The notes under the pieces are model-generated. The model searched no databases. It saw only the letters and a program-made list of their open reading frames with translations, and was not told where the DNA came from. From positions 4,651,386-4,715,385 of the forward strand of contig LR746267.1 of NCBI GenBank assembly GCA_902729315.2: a stretch of DNA of 64,000 nucleotides, given 5' to 3'. Position 1 is the stretch's first letter, and every line of letters begins with the position of its first letter. Below, in pieces: positions 22,701 to 33,663 of the stretch. Both the position numbers and the translations under genes were made by a program. Source of the stretch: Spirodela intermedia (lineage: Eukaryota > Streptophyta > Magnoliopsida > Alismatales > Araceae).

Positions 22701-25700
22701 TTTTCAAAACTGAAAAGAGGGAGAGAAAGAATTCTAACCTGTTTGATGATACAACTAATGAAGATGGTTTAAAATGCTGAGCTACATTAGTTGGCCTTCG
22801 TGACGGTGTAATCAATTCAGAAAATGTCGGGCAACACTTTCAAACCAGATTGCCTGTTGAAGAAAGACGGTTCTTGGGCTTATTTTTTTTATCAAACTCT
22901 TCTAAAATATGAGAAAATTTGAAGAGAGAGCTTTGTTAAGAGGACAAAGGTCCAAGGGAAGAATTTTGGACGTGTAAGAATTTAACTTGATTGATCTTTT
23001 TGTTCCTTGATGAAGATGCATACATTTCTTTGGTAATCCTGATCGGTAGATCTTTGGTGATTGGCTGGTGCTCTACATTGTGTGTGCTTCTTTGTTGGAT
23101 CCCGAGTTTTGTGATAAATTTTCATATCAGGCAACTTTCTGAATGTTTTGTACGGAGCACATATGATAAAATGCTCTTTAAGATCCAGTACCAGGGTTAG
23201 AAAAAACCATGCTCAGATCAATTGATTTAAAGAACCACAAAGGCGCATTATGTAAACCTATATACCATAATAGCGTTATATATATTTTTTATTGGTAGAT
23301 TAATCAGTTCACGTGGAGGTTTATAACTGACCTGAAAGGGCGGTCCATAATAGTTCATATCAGGAAAACAATCGAAATAGTGTTTTTGTGTTTTTAGCAC
23401 ATTAATTTTACAATGTCCAACGCTGCTTCCTATGCCCTTCCCCATCTCTGGTTGCCTAATTTCATTGTCGTATAGAAATTACTTTTTTTGGTTATGAGTA
23501 TCGCGATTAAGTCACCCGAATTAAAAGGAATAATGTTCTTCCCTTTTGCAGTAACATTTAGTCGAATGGACCCAGAAGGAAAGTTAGTTATGGGATTCAG
23601 AAAAGCTTCAAACGTTTCAAATGAGCAGGTTGGTGGCCAAGATACCAAGCTTTTACAAAGAATACATGCCGCCGGGCTTTGTACTTGACTCTTTATCCAT
23701 GTGGCATATCCATGAATTGTGTATTTACCGTGCCTGCACCTACTGAAGTTGATGTTTGAAAAACTGATTTCATTGTGTTAACTAATGAGTATGGTTTATC
23801 TTTTACACCCTTTGTGAACTTTTTTATTGTTGTTCAGATAACATTCTATTTGAGTTCATGCGATATTCCGCTTTCTTGATGTACTCAAGACTTTTAAACT
23901 TTATTTTTCTATCTTCATTTTTACTGGGAAAAATGAAGTGTCAGAAATCAATGGGGGTCTATGAGAATTCTTAGTCCATCTTCTGGACAATGGTAGTTGA
24001 ACTTCGCCAATGGTGAGTGGAGAATGATGCACTTTTCTACGGTTTATTTCCATTATCTGAAAAAAATGGAAATAGTAACTGAAAAAGATTCTTTTTTTTC
24101 TGAATTTCAGTCACTATTTGTTTCTTGAACTTTGACTTCTAGTTTTTCTAGGGCTAGAAAAAATGGAAAGATGTTATTATTTTCCAATATCTTTAAAAAT
24201 GTTGTAACTTTGAAGCATTGTTGTGTGAGAAATTTGCCTAATACTTTTTTTCCTGGATCGGCAGGACATTCAAGCAATCAAAGGGGGGAATGGTTATCCT
24301 ACGACCAAAGAAGTGACCCACAGGAATGGTAGATCTGGTGAAGGGATTTCAGCCCTGCACTCGCGCACACTCAAGGGCAACTCGGGATCAAAAAATGCAT
24401 GTTCAAAAGTCGATAAATCAGCATTTATTCAAAACGAAAGGACCCCTTCAAAGTCTTATGTGCTCCCTCCAAAGAGGAAAGGCACTGCACCTGGTTCAAA
24501 GAACAAACGTCTACGAATAGAAAATGAGGATTCTATTGAGCTCAAGCTGACTTGGGAGGAAGCCCAAGAGCTGCTACACCCTCCCCCTAACCATAAGCCA
24601 TCGATTGTTGTAATTGAAGGCCATGAATTTGAAGAGTATGAGGTATGAAAATCAGTAAGATGTGATAATATATTTCTTTCAGTGCAGCTGTACTATGCTT
24701 ATAAATTCTGGAATAAGGACAGAAATAAACAGTTCCTAAATCCCTGATCATTTTGCGAGACATCAAGATCAATAATAGAAGGTTGCAAATTTCTTGATCG
24801 GACTTTTTTCTTAAATTAATGTTTGTATCAGATTGCTGATTAAAAAACAATGAATGGCCAACTTCTGACATCTATTACGATATGTCACACTCGTAAAGAT
24901 TTCCCAGATCCTCGGATGACAAGCCTAAATATTAACATTCATTGAAAATTGTACGTGAAGAATCTGCTTGGAAATTTTCAAATTCTTGCTACCGGAATTA
25001 ATGCTAAATGCTCCTTCTACATCATTATCCACTACTCCTCTTTGACAGGAAGCTCCAGTTCTCGGGAAGCCCGCTGCATTCGCCACCAATGAAGCCGGGT
25101 AATTTATTATCTCTATCAACTTACTTATTTTTGGAATACTTTGACTAAAAACTTCCTAAAATGTGTAATATTTTTCTGCTACGTTGCACTCCTTTCTCTA
25201 GGTCCTTACTTTTTCTGTCTCACAAGACTAGTAGGGGAAGCCATTGGTTTTCATCTGTGCCGATTTATTTTTTTTAATGTCTTTAGCACGCTGTAAGCCT
25301 GATTGGACGGACCAACTTCTCGGCTCCAACCTGTACAAACGCATAGACAAAAGCCTTGGCCCACAATGCTCAGCCGATCCTAGTGAGTACTGAGGGATTA
25401 GAGTATTCAAAAGCACCCACCCGATTGGCAAGAGTTGGATCTTGCCTGACTGAGTCCGCAGACCATGATATGGGGTTTGGCTCAAGTCAACTGTTTTGTG
25501 GGCCCCACGATATCCTCTTACTTGGCCGCCACCATACAGTGAGCAGCGCAGGCTGTGAAAGGATTATCGAGGCAGAAGCCCTAAGCAGCAGTCGTATGAT
25601 AATTGAGATAATATTATCCTATTCTCTTCTCTTTTTTTTTTTTTGCATGCGATAGAGAGGAATGGCCTTCAACAAATTATGTTGCTTACCAGATTACGGT

Positions 25701-26895
25701 GGAATTTATGCAGTAGATTTCCCTTCTCTGGATGAAATGATTTATGTAGTTAAATGTTTCATGCAATGGATTTCTCGTGGGGATCTTATCAAAGATTAAT
25801 GCTGTTATGGTCTCCAGGTATTCTTCTCCCTCTGCTCAGGAAATAACGTCGCCGCAGCCACCAGACTTGCTCCCTTCTAACAACGGTACGAGCCAGCATG
25901 CTTTTTGCTTCTTCTGCAGTTTCCTTCTTGAGCTCTGGTAGGCAGGCATTGTAGTAGCGCATCGAAGATCACAATCTCTGGAGCTCATTAAAAAGTAAAA
26001 GGGAAAGAAAAAAACGATTGCATGAATCCCAAGCATGATTTTTTCTATAAAAGCTCTGCAATTTATGCCTCAGATGGTTTATTTATGTTTGCTGGACTCG
26101 ATGGCGCATGGCATACTTAATTACGATCTGAAAAGCATTCGAATGATAGGCGTCTGAGTGAATCTTTTAGAGAGAGAGAGAGAGAGAGAGAAATGTGTGT
26201 GCATTTGTGTGGCTGCATGTGTGTTCGTTCTGATTGATCCTGCTGGTTGTTCTTGATGGGCAGCTGCTTCTTCGTCGAGGAAGAACAGCAAGGGGAAGGG
26301 CGAGAGCGACGGCGGCGGCGGGGCCGCGGCGGAGGGGTCGTCGGAGGGGCTGGACACGCTGGCGAACCTGGCCATCCTCGGGGAGGGAGGGGAGTCGCTG
26401 CCATCGTCGTCCTCCTCGCAGCAGCCCACCACGCGCCACCCGCGCCACCGCCCCGGCTGCACCTGCATCGTCTGCATCCAGCCCCCCAGCGGCAAGGGCC
26501 CCAAGCACAAGCCCTCCTGCCAGTGCAACGTCTGCCTCACCGTCAAGCGCCGCTTCCGCACCCTCATGCTCCGCAAGGAGAAGCGCCAGCAGTCCGAGAA
26601 GGACGGCGCCGACAACAAGCCCGACCCCCCCACCGCCGCCGCCGCCCAGAAGGCCCCGGAGCCCCAGGCGGCGCCCCCGCCTCCGCCGCCGCCACCGCCA
26701 CCGCCGGAGAGCGTGCAGGCTCACCCACAGAAGGAGGAGGAGGAGGAGGATCAAGCCGGCCGGAGGAAAGCTGCTGTGCCGTCCCCGATCAAGACCCAGA
26801 TCGACCTCAACATCCAGCCCGATCGCGAAGAGGAGCCCTCCCCCGTCTCCGACGCCGGCAACCTTATGCGCCTCCTCCAAGACGCCGCCGCCTAG
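16708..26895 (+). CDS. B3-domain transcriptional repressor of the VAL/HSI2 family, without CW domain
   Basis: VAL proteins bind RY elements through the B3 domain and recruit Polycomb and deacetylase machinery to silence seed-maturation genes (family knowledge). Model: join(16708..16907,17467..17548,17640..17738,18684..19510,19681..19777,21296..21470,23552..23628,24265..24642,25049..25098,25818..25885,26264..26895), 2685 bp, 894 aa, phases closing. In order: a Cys-rich PHD-like region ([37 protein letters not shown]); the B3 domain ([72 protein letters not shown]); a segment with [12 protein letters not shown]; and a Cys-rich C-terminal part ([37 protein letters not shown]) with the EAR-like IDLNIQP. 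The CW zinc finger expected after [12 protein letters not shown] is absent from the model and from the intron between 25098 and 25818. The ATG at 16708 is the first in frame. Confidence 0.93.
25099..25817 (+). other. VAL intron where the CW-domain exon would be expected
   Basis: In VAL1/VAL2 relatives a CW zinc finger (W..C..C.KWR pattern) follows this point. I read all three plus frames of this 719-bp stretch and found no such pattern. The flanking exons splice in frame without it (GG|G then TATTCTTCT). A 25356-25655 open frame has no family resemblance. Confidence 0.6.

Positions 26896-26942
<47 letters not shown>
26896..26942 (+). repeat. Homopolymer of 47 C directly after the VAL stop codon
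   Basis: The base after the TAG stop (26893-26895) begins an unbroken run of 47 C, followed by CT-rich sequence. Such a run can form an i-motif or, on the other strand, G-quadruplex structures. Its true length may be uncertain because homopolymers this long are error-prone in sequencing. Confidence 0.85.
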
Positions 26943-27872
26943 ACTACTGTCGGTATACCCTCTCTCTCTCTCATTCTTACTCTCTCTCTCACTAGAACTC
27001 ACTGACTAACTTTCACTCTCAGACCAGACGGTGGAGGAGGAAGAGGAAGGCCGGGGGAGGCCTCCCCGAGATGGCGGCGCCATTGAAATCTTCAGAGTAA
27101 GAGGAGAATTTGTCGTCGTGTAAAATAGCTACCGCACGCAGGCAGAGCCACAGGGGCCCTTCATAAGATTCCCTCCCTGGCCTTTAACGAATGCTTCCTC
27201 GTATTTTATATTTTATATCTCTTATCGACGCTTGTCCTTGCCATAAAATCCCCCCCCAAGGTTTCATCCCGTTGACTCTCTTCCCATAAAAACCACATGC
27301 AGCTTGAGGAAGTATCAAGATCGAGCTGCAGTCAACGCTTTCTTAGATTTTAATCACCCATTTCTCTAGTGTTTCCTGCCAAAGCAGTTGACCATTATTA
27401 CCGCGTTGAATAATTAATGCAGACGATCATACCAGTTGACTTGAGAAGCTGGTGGAGGTGGGTCGTCGCCTTGAAAAGCTTTGAAAGTTTGTTTGAGCTG
27501 AGATAAGTTCCCGAAGACCGAAACGATGGGAGATTCAGAGGAAAGAGATGATCCATCATCTCCATGCATTCTCGACCAGGTGAAGATCAAGTGAAGAACA
27601 GGAAACAACCCCCCCCCCCCTTCTTTCATTTCTTCTCAGAGCCCTTCATGGAAGACGAATAAATAAATGAAATTCTCACAAGTTTCAGTTTGTCGTCGGT
27701 GCTCCAGACGGAAAGAGAGAGAGAGAAGAGAGAGGAGGGAGCCCGAGTCCTTGAGAAGTCAAACGGACTTGCCTCCTCCTAAAAAAGTCAAACAGACTTG
27801 TCTCCTTCTAGAAAAGTCAAACAGACTTGCCTCGTCCTAGTGTCTTCTTCATCATCTTCTTCTTCTGGGGGT
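26943..27872. other. Convergent intergenic region between VAL and the DUF4408 gene
   Basis: Both 3' UTRs lie here. CT tracts are near 26960-26995 and a C-run at about 27609-27620. Several TTGAC/GTCAA W-box-like cores occur at 27270-27450. A three-copy 29-bp repeat sits at 27753-27839. No gene seen. Confidence 0.6.
27753..27839. repeat. Three tandem copies of a 29-bp unit
   Basis: Copies occupy 27753-27781, 27782-27810 and 27811-27839. Each contains AAGTCAAAC(A/G)GACTTG followed by (C/T)CTC(C/G)T(C/T)CTA. They lie about 34 bp past the stop codon of the minus-strand DUF4408 gene, so probably in its 3' UTR. Confidence 0.92.
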
Positions 27873-28924
27873 TTACTGTTGCTTGGTGCGGCTGATCATG
27901 TCCATGTAGTGTTTGAAAGAATCCTGGCGCTGCAGGCGCATTTCCTCGTTGAACTTCTTGATGAAGGCCTCCACCCGCCGGTTCAGCTCGTCCTGCCCCG
28001 GCGACGGCTCCCTGCGGATCAGCCGCCCCGACCCGCCGCCGCTCCTCCCGGGTGAGGCCGACGGCGACGGGGTGGTCACCCGCTGCTCGCTGAAGGTCTC
28101 CGACTTCCTCACCGGCGGCGACGCCGTCGCCTCCCGCCCCTTCCCGTCGGTGCCCCACGTGTCCGACTTCCTCAGGTGCCTCGTCAGTGGCATCGGCCGG
28201 CCGTCGGTGATCGTCTTCCAGGTGTTCTCCAGCGTCTCGCTCTTCTTCGGCCTCGCCACTCCCAGCGGCCTCCCTGAATTTCATTAGACCATCGTCCCCT
28301 TTCAGCCCTAATTCCCACCACCTCTACGTAGAGAGCCAGAGAGAAGATCAACGGAGATATTTGCTTACCTTCGGGACTCGCCTTGACGCTCCTCCGGCTG
28401 CCGAATCTCTCTGAAACCAGGGGTTTCTCCGCCGCCGGACTCTCCAGCTCCGCCGCAGGGGCGACCTCCCGCGAGTACCTGCTCTTCGGCGTCCAGCTAG
28501 ACCGCGATATCACGAAATCCTCGTCATCTCCATCTCTCACCACCACTCCCCCACCAGCATCATCATCCTTCATCCTCCGCCCGCTCCCATCCAACTCCTC
28601 CGCCCCGTCCCCGATCTGAAACTCCACTACCGCCGCCGCCGGCGGTGGCGGCGGATCGGGCCGCACTTCGGGGATGGCGACCGCCTCCAGGCCCTCCTCC
28701 TCCAGGGCAACCTTCTGGAACCGCGAGGACGCGGCAATGGAGATGATGATCCCGTTGATGACGAAGTAGAGGTACGGCGGCGTCAGCCATATCACCAGCG
28801 CCTTGTAGATCCGCGGCACCTCGAAGAACAGGAAGGCCGAGATCGCCGGCACCGACAACCTAACCATCACCGCCGCCGACACCATCGCCGTCCCCAGCAT
28901 CAGAACCCTTGCAGACACCAACAT
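27873..28924 (-). CDS. DUF4408/DUF761 domain-containing membrane protein
   Basis: This belongs to a plant family of unknown function. Model: complement(join(27873..28273,28369..28924)), 957 bp, 318 aa. The N-terminus (residues 1-65) holds two hydrophobic segments and the DUF4408 signature VIWLTPPYLYFVINGIIISI followed by AASSRF. The middle is acidic, Pro-rich and likely disordered (RPDPPPPPAAAVV, DDDAGGGVVVRDGDDEDF). Three short repeats of the type (R/K)KS(E/D)T are seen: PKKSETLENTW, LRKSDTWGT and VRKSETFSE. The C-terminus carries DUF761 (LNRRVEAFIKKFNEEMRLQR). The start is the ATG at 28924, with a CT tract directly upstream (28926-28948) and a TATATAA box at 29001-29007 on the minus strand, well placed for transcription starting near 28970. 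Confidence 0.92.
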
Positions 28925-29000
28925 CCTCTCTCTCTCTCTCTCTCTCTTCTTGAAGTCTGCTCAGGACGGGAGAGAGGGAGGAAGGAGGAGGATGAGCTAA

Positions 29001-29007
29001 TTATATA
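29001..29007 (-). promoter_or_regulatory. TATA box of the DUF4408/DUF761 gene
   Basis: TATATAA on the minus strand, 77-83 bp upstream of the ATG at 28924. The expected start site near 28970 would give a leader of about 45 nt that includes the CT tract. Confidence 0.6.
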
Positions 29008-30501
29008 CCCAGGAAGCGCCTGAGGATCAGAACGAGGAATCTACACCGTCCAATCGGTGGACCATCTCTGCAAACCACGTGGCAATCAGAAGCCTCCCGC
29101 CAGTTTAAATAAAATAATAAAATATTCACCAGGCTGAGTCAAGGCGGCGAGGCCCAGCGAGCTTCTGCCTTAACACGTGGGCAACACCCCCAACGGTCAT
29201 ATTATGGACCGTTGTCTCCATCCTCCGACGACCGAGCGTCCCCATGATTTTGACTCACCGGAGCTCCACATCTTCACACGGCGGTGCCGTCGTTTCTAGG
29301 AGCTCCACGAGATTTCCCGCTCGGTCGGCGCAACGGCGCCGCCTCCCTGCTGCGCGACAGCTGGCAAAGCCCCCCAGTCGGTCGTCTTTTAGTGAGCCTC
29401 GATGGGTGGCGGAGACCCTCCACAACGTCGCCGTCGCCGGCAGCGCCGCCGATCGCTGCCCGCAACGTGGCGGGGCTCAGTGGGCCTCCAGTGGGCCTAT
29501 GGGGATCTCGGCACGGCCCGTTTGGTTTTCCTCGATTGGTCCTAACCACAGTGAGGGGGGGAGGGGCATCGGAATTCGTGTCTATTATGGGCCGGAATAG
29601 ATCTGGCCCATCCTCGAGTCGTCTTCTGAGAAAATCGGAAGGAACTTAGTTAACTCGCGCCGAGTTGGGAGTGACTCGTCTGGGCCGATGAGAACTCGGC
29701 CTGGCCCGTTCTGCGGGTCTTAACCACGTAGTGGGCTGGTGGGAGACCCATTATCTAAGGCCTCGGGCCTGGTCAGATCTGGCCCATCTTCGCGCCGTCG
29801 TTGGAAAAATCGGAAGGGATTGAGTTGATCCGCACCGAGTCAGAAGTCCGACTCGGGCCGACTCGGGGAGGGAGGGGTATTTTCGTGAAAAAGAGCGCTT
29901 ATCCAAACCCTCCTTCCACTGGGGAGGAGCGAGGAGAAGACCTCCTATTCTGATTCTCCAGAGCCGGGGGAAGGGCAGGGGATGCCGGTCGGATAGGGTT
30001 TTTCCCTTCGCCTCTGGGGCAGGGGGGGTCTCCCCCGAACTGCGCCATTTCCCGGGTGAGGAAGGTTGGCCCGCCTTCTTCTCTCCCCTCGGTGGCCCTC
30101 ATTCTCATCAATTCTCCATTATCGCAGTGTGTTTTCCTCAGAGAGAAGCTGTCATCTATGTTTGCTATGGTTCTGTGATTCCTTGGTTGCCTGGTTCTTA
30201 GTCTGTGGCACATTTACGACGAGCGTGTGGTCTGTTCTGCTCAATCTTGCGAACAGCGCATGGCTCAGATGATTTTTGACTGATCTCCTTCTGCTCATTC
30301 GTCTGCATCTGTGTTCCGGGTGCCAGTCATCGTGGATTTCGTGAATTTTTCTCTGAGAAATTACTGGTTTATATTGATCAGGCCCTGTCGATTGGGGCTG
30401 ATGATGATGTCTTTTGCATGACCTATGAAGAAATTACTGTTTATGAATTTATATGCTTGGAATGACGTTCTTCTTACTTTCATTTCATCTAGTGGTCTGA
30501 G
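29008..30501. promoter_or_regulatory. Divergent promoter region upstream of TIC20, rich in site II (TGGGCC) elements
   Basis: TGGGCC or its complement occurs at 29151, 29481, 29492, 29588, 29605, 29681 and 29781. Site II elements bind TCP factors and are typical of housekeeping and organelle-related plant genes (family knowledge). Two imperfect direct copies start at agatctggcccatc (about 29600-29690 and 29776-29867). The part nearest to the ATG at 30502 (about 29900-30500) reads like a leader, possibly with an untranslated intron. No coding exon seen. Confidence 0.6.
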
Positions 30502-32102
30502 ATGATTTCAAGCTCGTTTACAATGGCTTCGGGCATGGCGGGGGCTTTAAAGCCTGGCGCTTACAGGCCTTCAGCTGGTAACCCTCAACTTGCTCGGGTT
30601 TCTCCTCTGTCTGGTGGGTTGGGGTTGCCGATTATTCGGAGCTTCGGTGGAGCTTCTCTAGAAAGGCGAGCATCGTCTCCAGGAGGTGCACATTTTCTTA
30701 CCCTTCACCAATACCCAGTTATTTTTCTCCATTTTTTTTCATCTCGTGCCTTCAATTTTCTTCTGTCTTCCAATAATCACCAAATATGAAAATTTCAGGC
30801 AAGACAAGTAATTTCTTCCAGTCTTTTGCATGGGTGTGCTCTAATAATTCCTAGTTTTCAGTTCATGTCAGCAATTTAGCCTCACTTCACCATCCTAAAG
30901 ATGATAGGATATGAATCACTAGTTTTGGATTTTTCAGACTAATGGCTGCTAGATCACAGAAGTAGCTGGGACTTTGGCAGACTATCTAGAGTCTTGCTGA
31001 TGGAGGAGGGCAGTGATTTTCAAGATTTTTCTTGGAATGATTCAGTGGAGTTTTTGTGTTAATTTCTCTCTTGGTACAATTGGGGCAAAAATGGTCATCT
31101 TCCATCTGTCTCCCACTAGAATGCTTCATCTGATCAAGAAGCTTGGTGAGGATCACCCGTGGGATCCCCATACCACATGAACAGACAGCTCCACTGAATC
31201 ATTCGTCTGCCAAGTTTGTAGCTTTTTTTTGATGTGATAAAAATCGTTCGTTTTGATGTGCCGGGCGGGCCACTGAATCATTCGGACATGATAAAAATGT
31301 CCGGGATATTATCGGTTGTTCTTGGAATGATGATGATGATGAAACGTGACATTTTGATATGCCCATTGGGTTTCTTTGGAGAATTTGATGTGCCCATCGT
31401 CAGTCAAAATGATCAGATAATTTTCCAACATGGTTCTTTGGAATGGCAGGAAGGACTGGAGGATTGGATCTTCACCTCTCAGCCGCATCTGCCTCCCTGC
31501 TGTGCGGAGACTACGGCAGCCTAAGATCGATGATACCGTCGGCGCCGCCCAGAGCAGGAGATAGGAGCCGGGGGGGCCCGCGGGCTTCCAAGGACGTCCC
31601 CTACAGCTTCCGGTTCCCCCCGATGACCAAGAAGCCCAAGTGGTGGTGGAGGACGCTGGCCTGCATCCCCTACCTGATGCCGCTTCACGAGACATGGATG
31701 TACGCAGAGACAGCCTACCACCTCCACCCCTTCCTGGAGGACCTTGAGTTCCTCACATACCCATTCCTGGGTTTCATCGGGCGGCTACCGAGCTGGTTTC
31801 TGATGGCGTACTTCTTCGCGGCTTACCTCGGGGTGGTGAGGAAGAAGATGTGGCCGCACTTCTTCAGGTTCCACGTGGTGATGGGGATGCTGCTAGAGAT
31901 CGCGCTGCAGGTGATCGGGACAATCAGCCGGTGGATGCCGCTGGCCGTCTACTGGGGGAAGTTCGGCATGCACTTCTGGACTGCCGTTGCCTTCGCCTAC
32001 CTCTTCACTGTGCTCGAGTGCATGCGCTGCGCGCTCGCCGGCATGTACGCCGACATCCCCTTTGTGTGTGATGCCGCCTATATCCAGATTCCCTACGACT
32101 AA
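30502..32102 (+). CDS. TIC20: TIC20-I, inner-envelope chloroplast protein import component
   Basis: TIC20 is a polytopic protein of the chloroplast inner envelope and a core part of the TIC translocon. Model: join(30502..30685,31450..32102), 837 bp, 278 aa, similar to the 270-280 aa of known TIC20-I. Exon 1 encodes a Ser/Ala/Gly-rich plastid transit peptide (MISSSFTMASGMAG). Exon 2 gives the mature protein, beginning near ASKDVPYSFRFPPMTKKP, and shows four hydrophobic segments with highly conserved family blocks: ACIPYLMPLHETWMYAETAY, LHPFLEDLEFLTYPFLGFIG, FFRFHVVMGMLLEIALQVIG and the C-terminal YADIPFVCDAAYIQIPYD. The start ATG is followed by a second in-frame ATG at 30523, so either could be used. 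The intron is 764 bp. Confidence 0.96.
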
Positions 32103-33663
32103 TTAGGTTGACAATGTAATCCCTCTCTGCGGCAATCTGAAAGTCCTCTATCTTTCTCTCTCTACCTATCTTGGTCCTCTAATGTGAAACTTTGTGGGCT
32201 CTTTTGATGAGAGAAAAGAAGCCTTTTTTTTTTTGTTTTTTGGTGGGACTGAGAGAGCCCTGAGTCGTCTCTCTTAATTTTCTTGATGCTGCCTGGGTGT
32301 TTGATTCATCACAGTAGTCACGTTTGGGCTAAGACTAAAGCTCAGTTTTTTTTCGATATTTTAACAGTTTTGGTAGATGATTAAGCAGATGTTTTCAGCA
32401 CCATAATAAGATTAGGCGTCTCGATAAATTTTTGGTTTATACCCTGACAACTATTTACGCAATAAAATATGGGTTTTCAGGTGATGAAATGTTTAATCTT
32501 AAAAGTCAACCCTTTCCTAAAAAAATTAAGATTTTTATCCTCCTCGCTCTGGAAGGTTCTGAAGCTGTGCCTCCGCCGCCCGGGGCTCCCCGCCTTCGTC
32601 GTGGCTGACCGTCCGATTAACTTTATGTGACGGGCTCGGACCGTTCGCGGTACAATGTATTCTTCGACATGCTCGCCCTTCTCCGATCTTTCGGGCAAAC
32701 TGAGCTGTAGGGACTTGGCATCGCCGGCTAGCGCCGCCGTCGTCTGAGTGGGGTGAGACTTTGTCATTGCGCGTCCTCCCGCCCCTCGAAATTTGTCTTT
32801 GTGTCTCTGTAATGATCATTGGAGGTCACCTTGCCCTGCTGGTTATGCTTCTCGTCTATCTCTTCTTCCTGCGTTAAGGCCAGGTCTTTGACATTCCAAA
32901 AACCTCACGGTAAGGCTCTCTCTCTCTCTCTCTCTTCTCCATGAAAAGTATGTCTTACGAACCCGATTACAATTTTTGTCAGACATGACCTCTTTTTCTG
33001 TCAAGCTGAATCCACGGGCCTTAGCTTTCTGTCCTTTTTTTTAATTTTTGGAAGTTCTTATTTTCTACTCATACTTCGATTTCTCCTTATATCTGAAGTA
33101 TTTTTTTCCCATAGTTCTTTAGTAAAATTTATTTATTGATATCAGGGAAAGTTAGCTGTAGCGATAAATTATCTGTGACCTCATCGTATACTTGTTTATT
33201 TTGTGTAGAAATTTCTTTTCTTCTTGGCATTGAAGAAGATGTGGATATCTATACAATTGCGTACCATTTATGTTGGTTATATGTTTATATAGCCACTCAT
33301 TTCCTGAAAGAGATGCATTGAGCTTCTTTCATGTAATATAGCTTCAAAGCTCTTTTAATATTTAATTAAATATTCTTCTATTTTCCTATTGGACGCTGGA
33401 AGGCTTTTTCTTCGCAATGTAGATTTCTACTTCTTACTTCTTTATGTGGCTATAATTCACAGAGCCACGATTCTGTCAGTATTTGAATATTTTCTTTCAT
33501 TCTTTCTCATATTAAATAAATCCACCGATTAAAAATATATTTTTATTTTTTAATCATATTAAACGTCTCGTTTTCCCTTCTTGGTTCCTTTCTTTTCAAA
33601 TTAGTTTATTAAAAAAAAAATCTGCATTATACCGTATGATTTGCTCTTTTGAAGCCTCCACAA
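32103..33663 (+). other. Intergenic: TIC20 3' UTR and leader of the small protein gene
   Basis: Sequence is A+T-rich except for a GC-rich patch at 32550-32760. A CT tract is at 32917-32935, and ACGGTAAGG at about 32907 looks like a splice donor, so a non-coding first exon of the downstream gene may lie around 32830-32910. No coding exon is visible. Confidence 0.45.

Noticed and set aside
25356-25655. Possible CW-domain exon or extra gene in the VAL intron
   Set aside because: No Trp/Cys spacing of a CW finger in any frame, and flanking exons join in frame without it.
26234-26995. Alternative long frames through the VAL last exon
   Set aside because: They are Pro/Arg-rich shadow frames of GC-rich coding DNA. 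The frame ending at 26895 carries the conserved [13 protein letters not shown] and [12 protein letters not shown] blocks.
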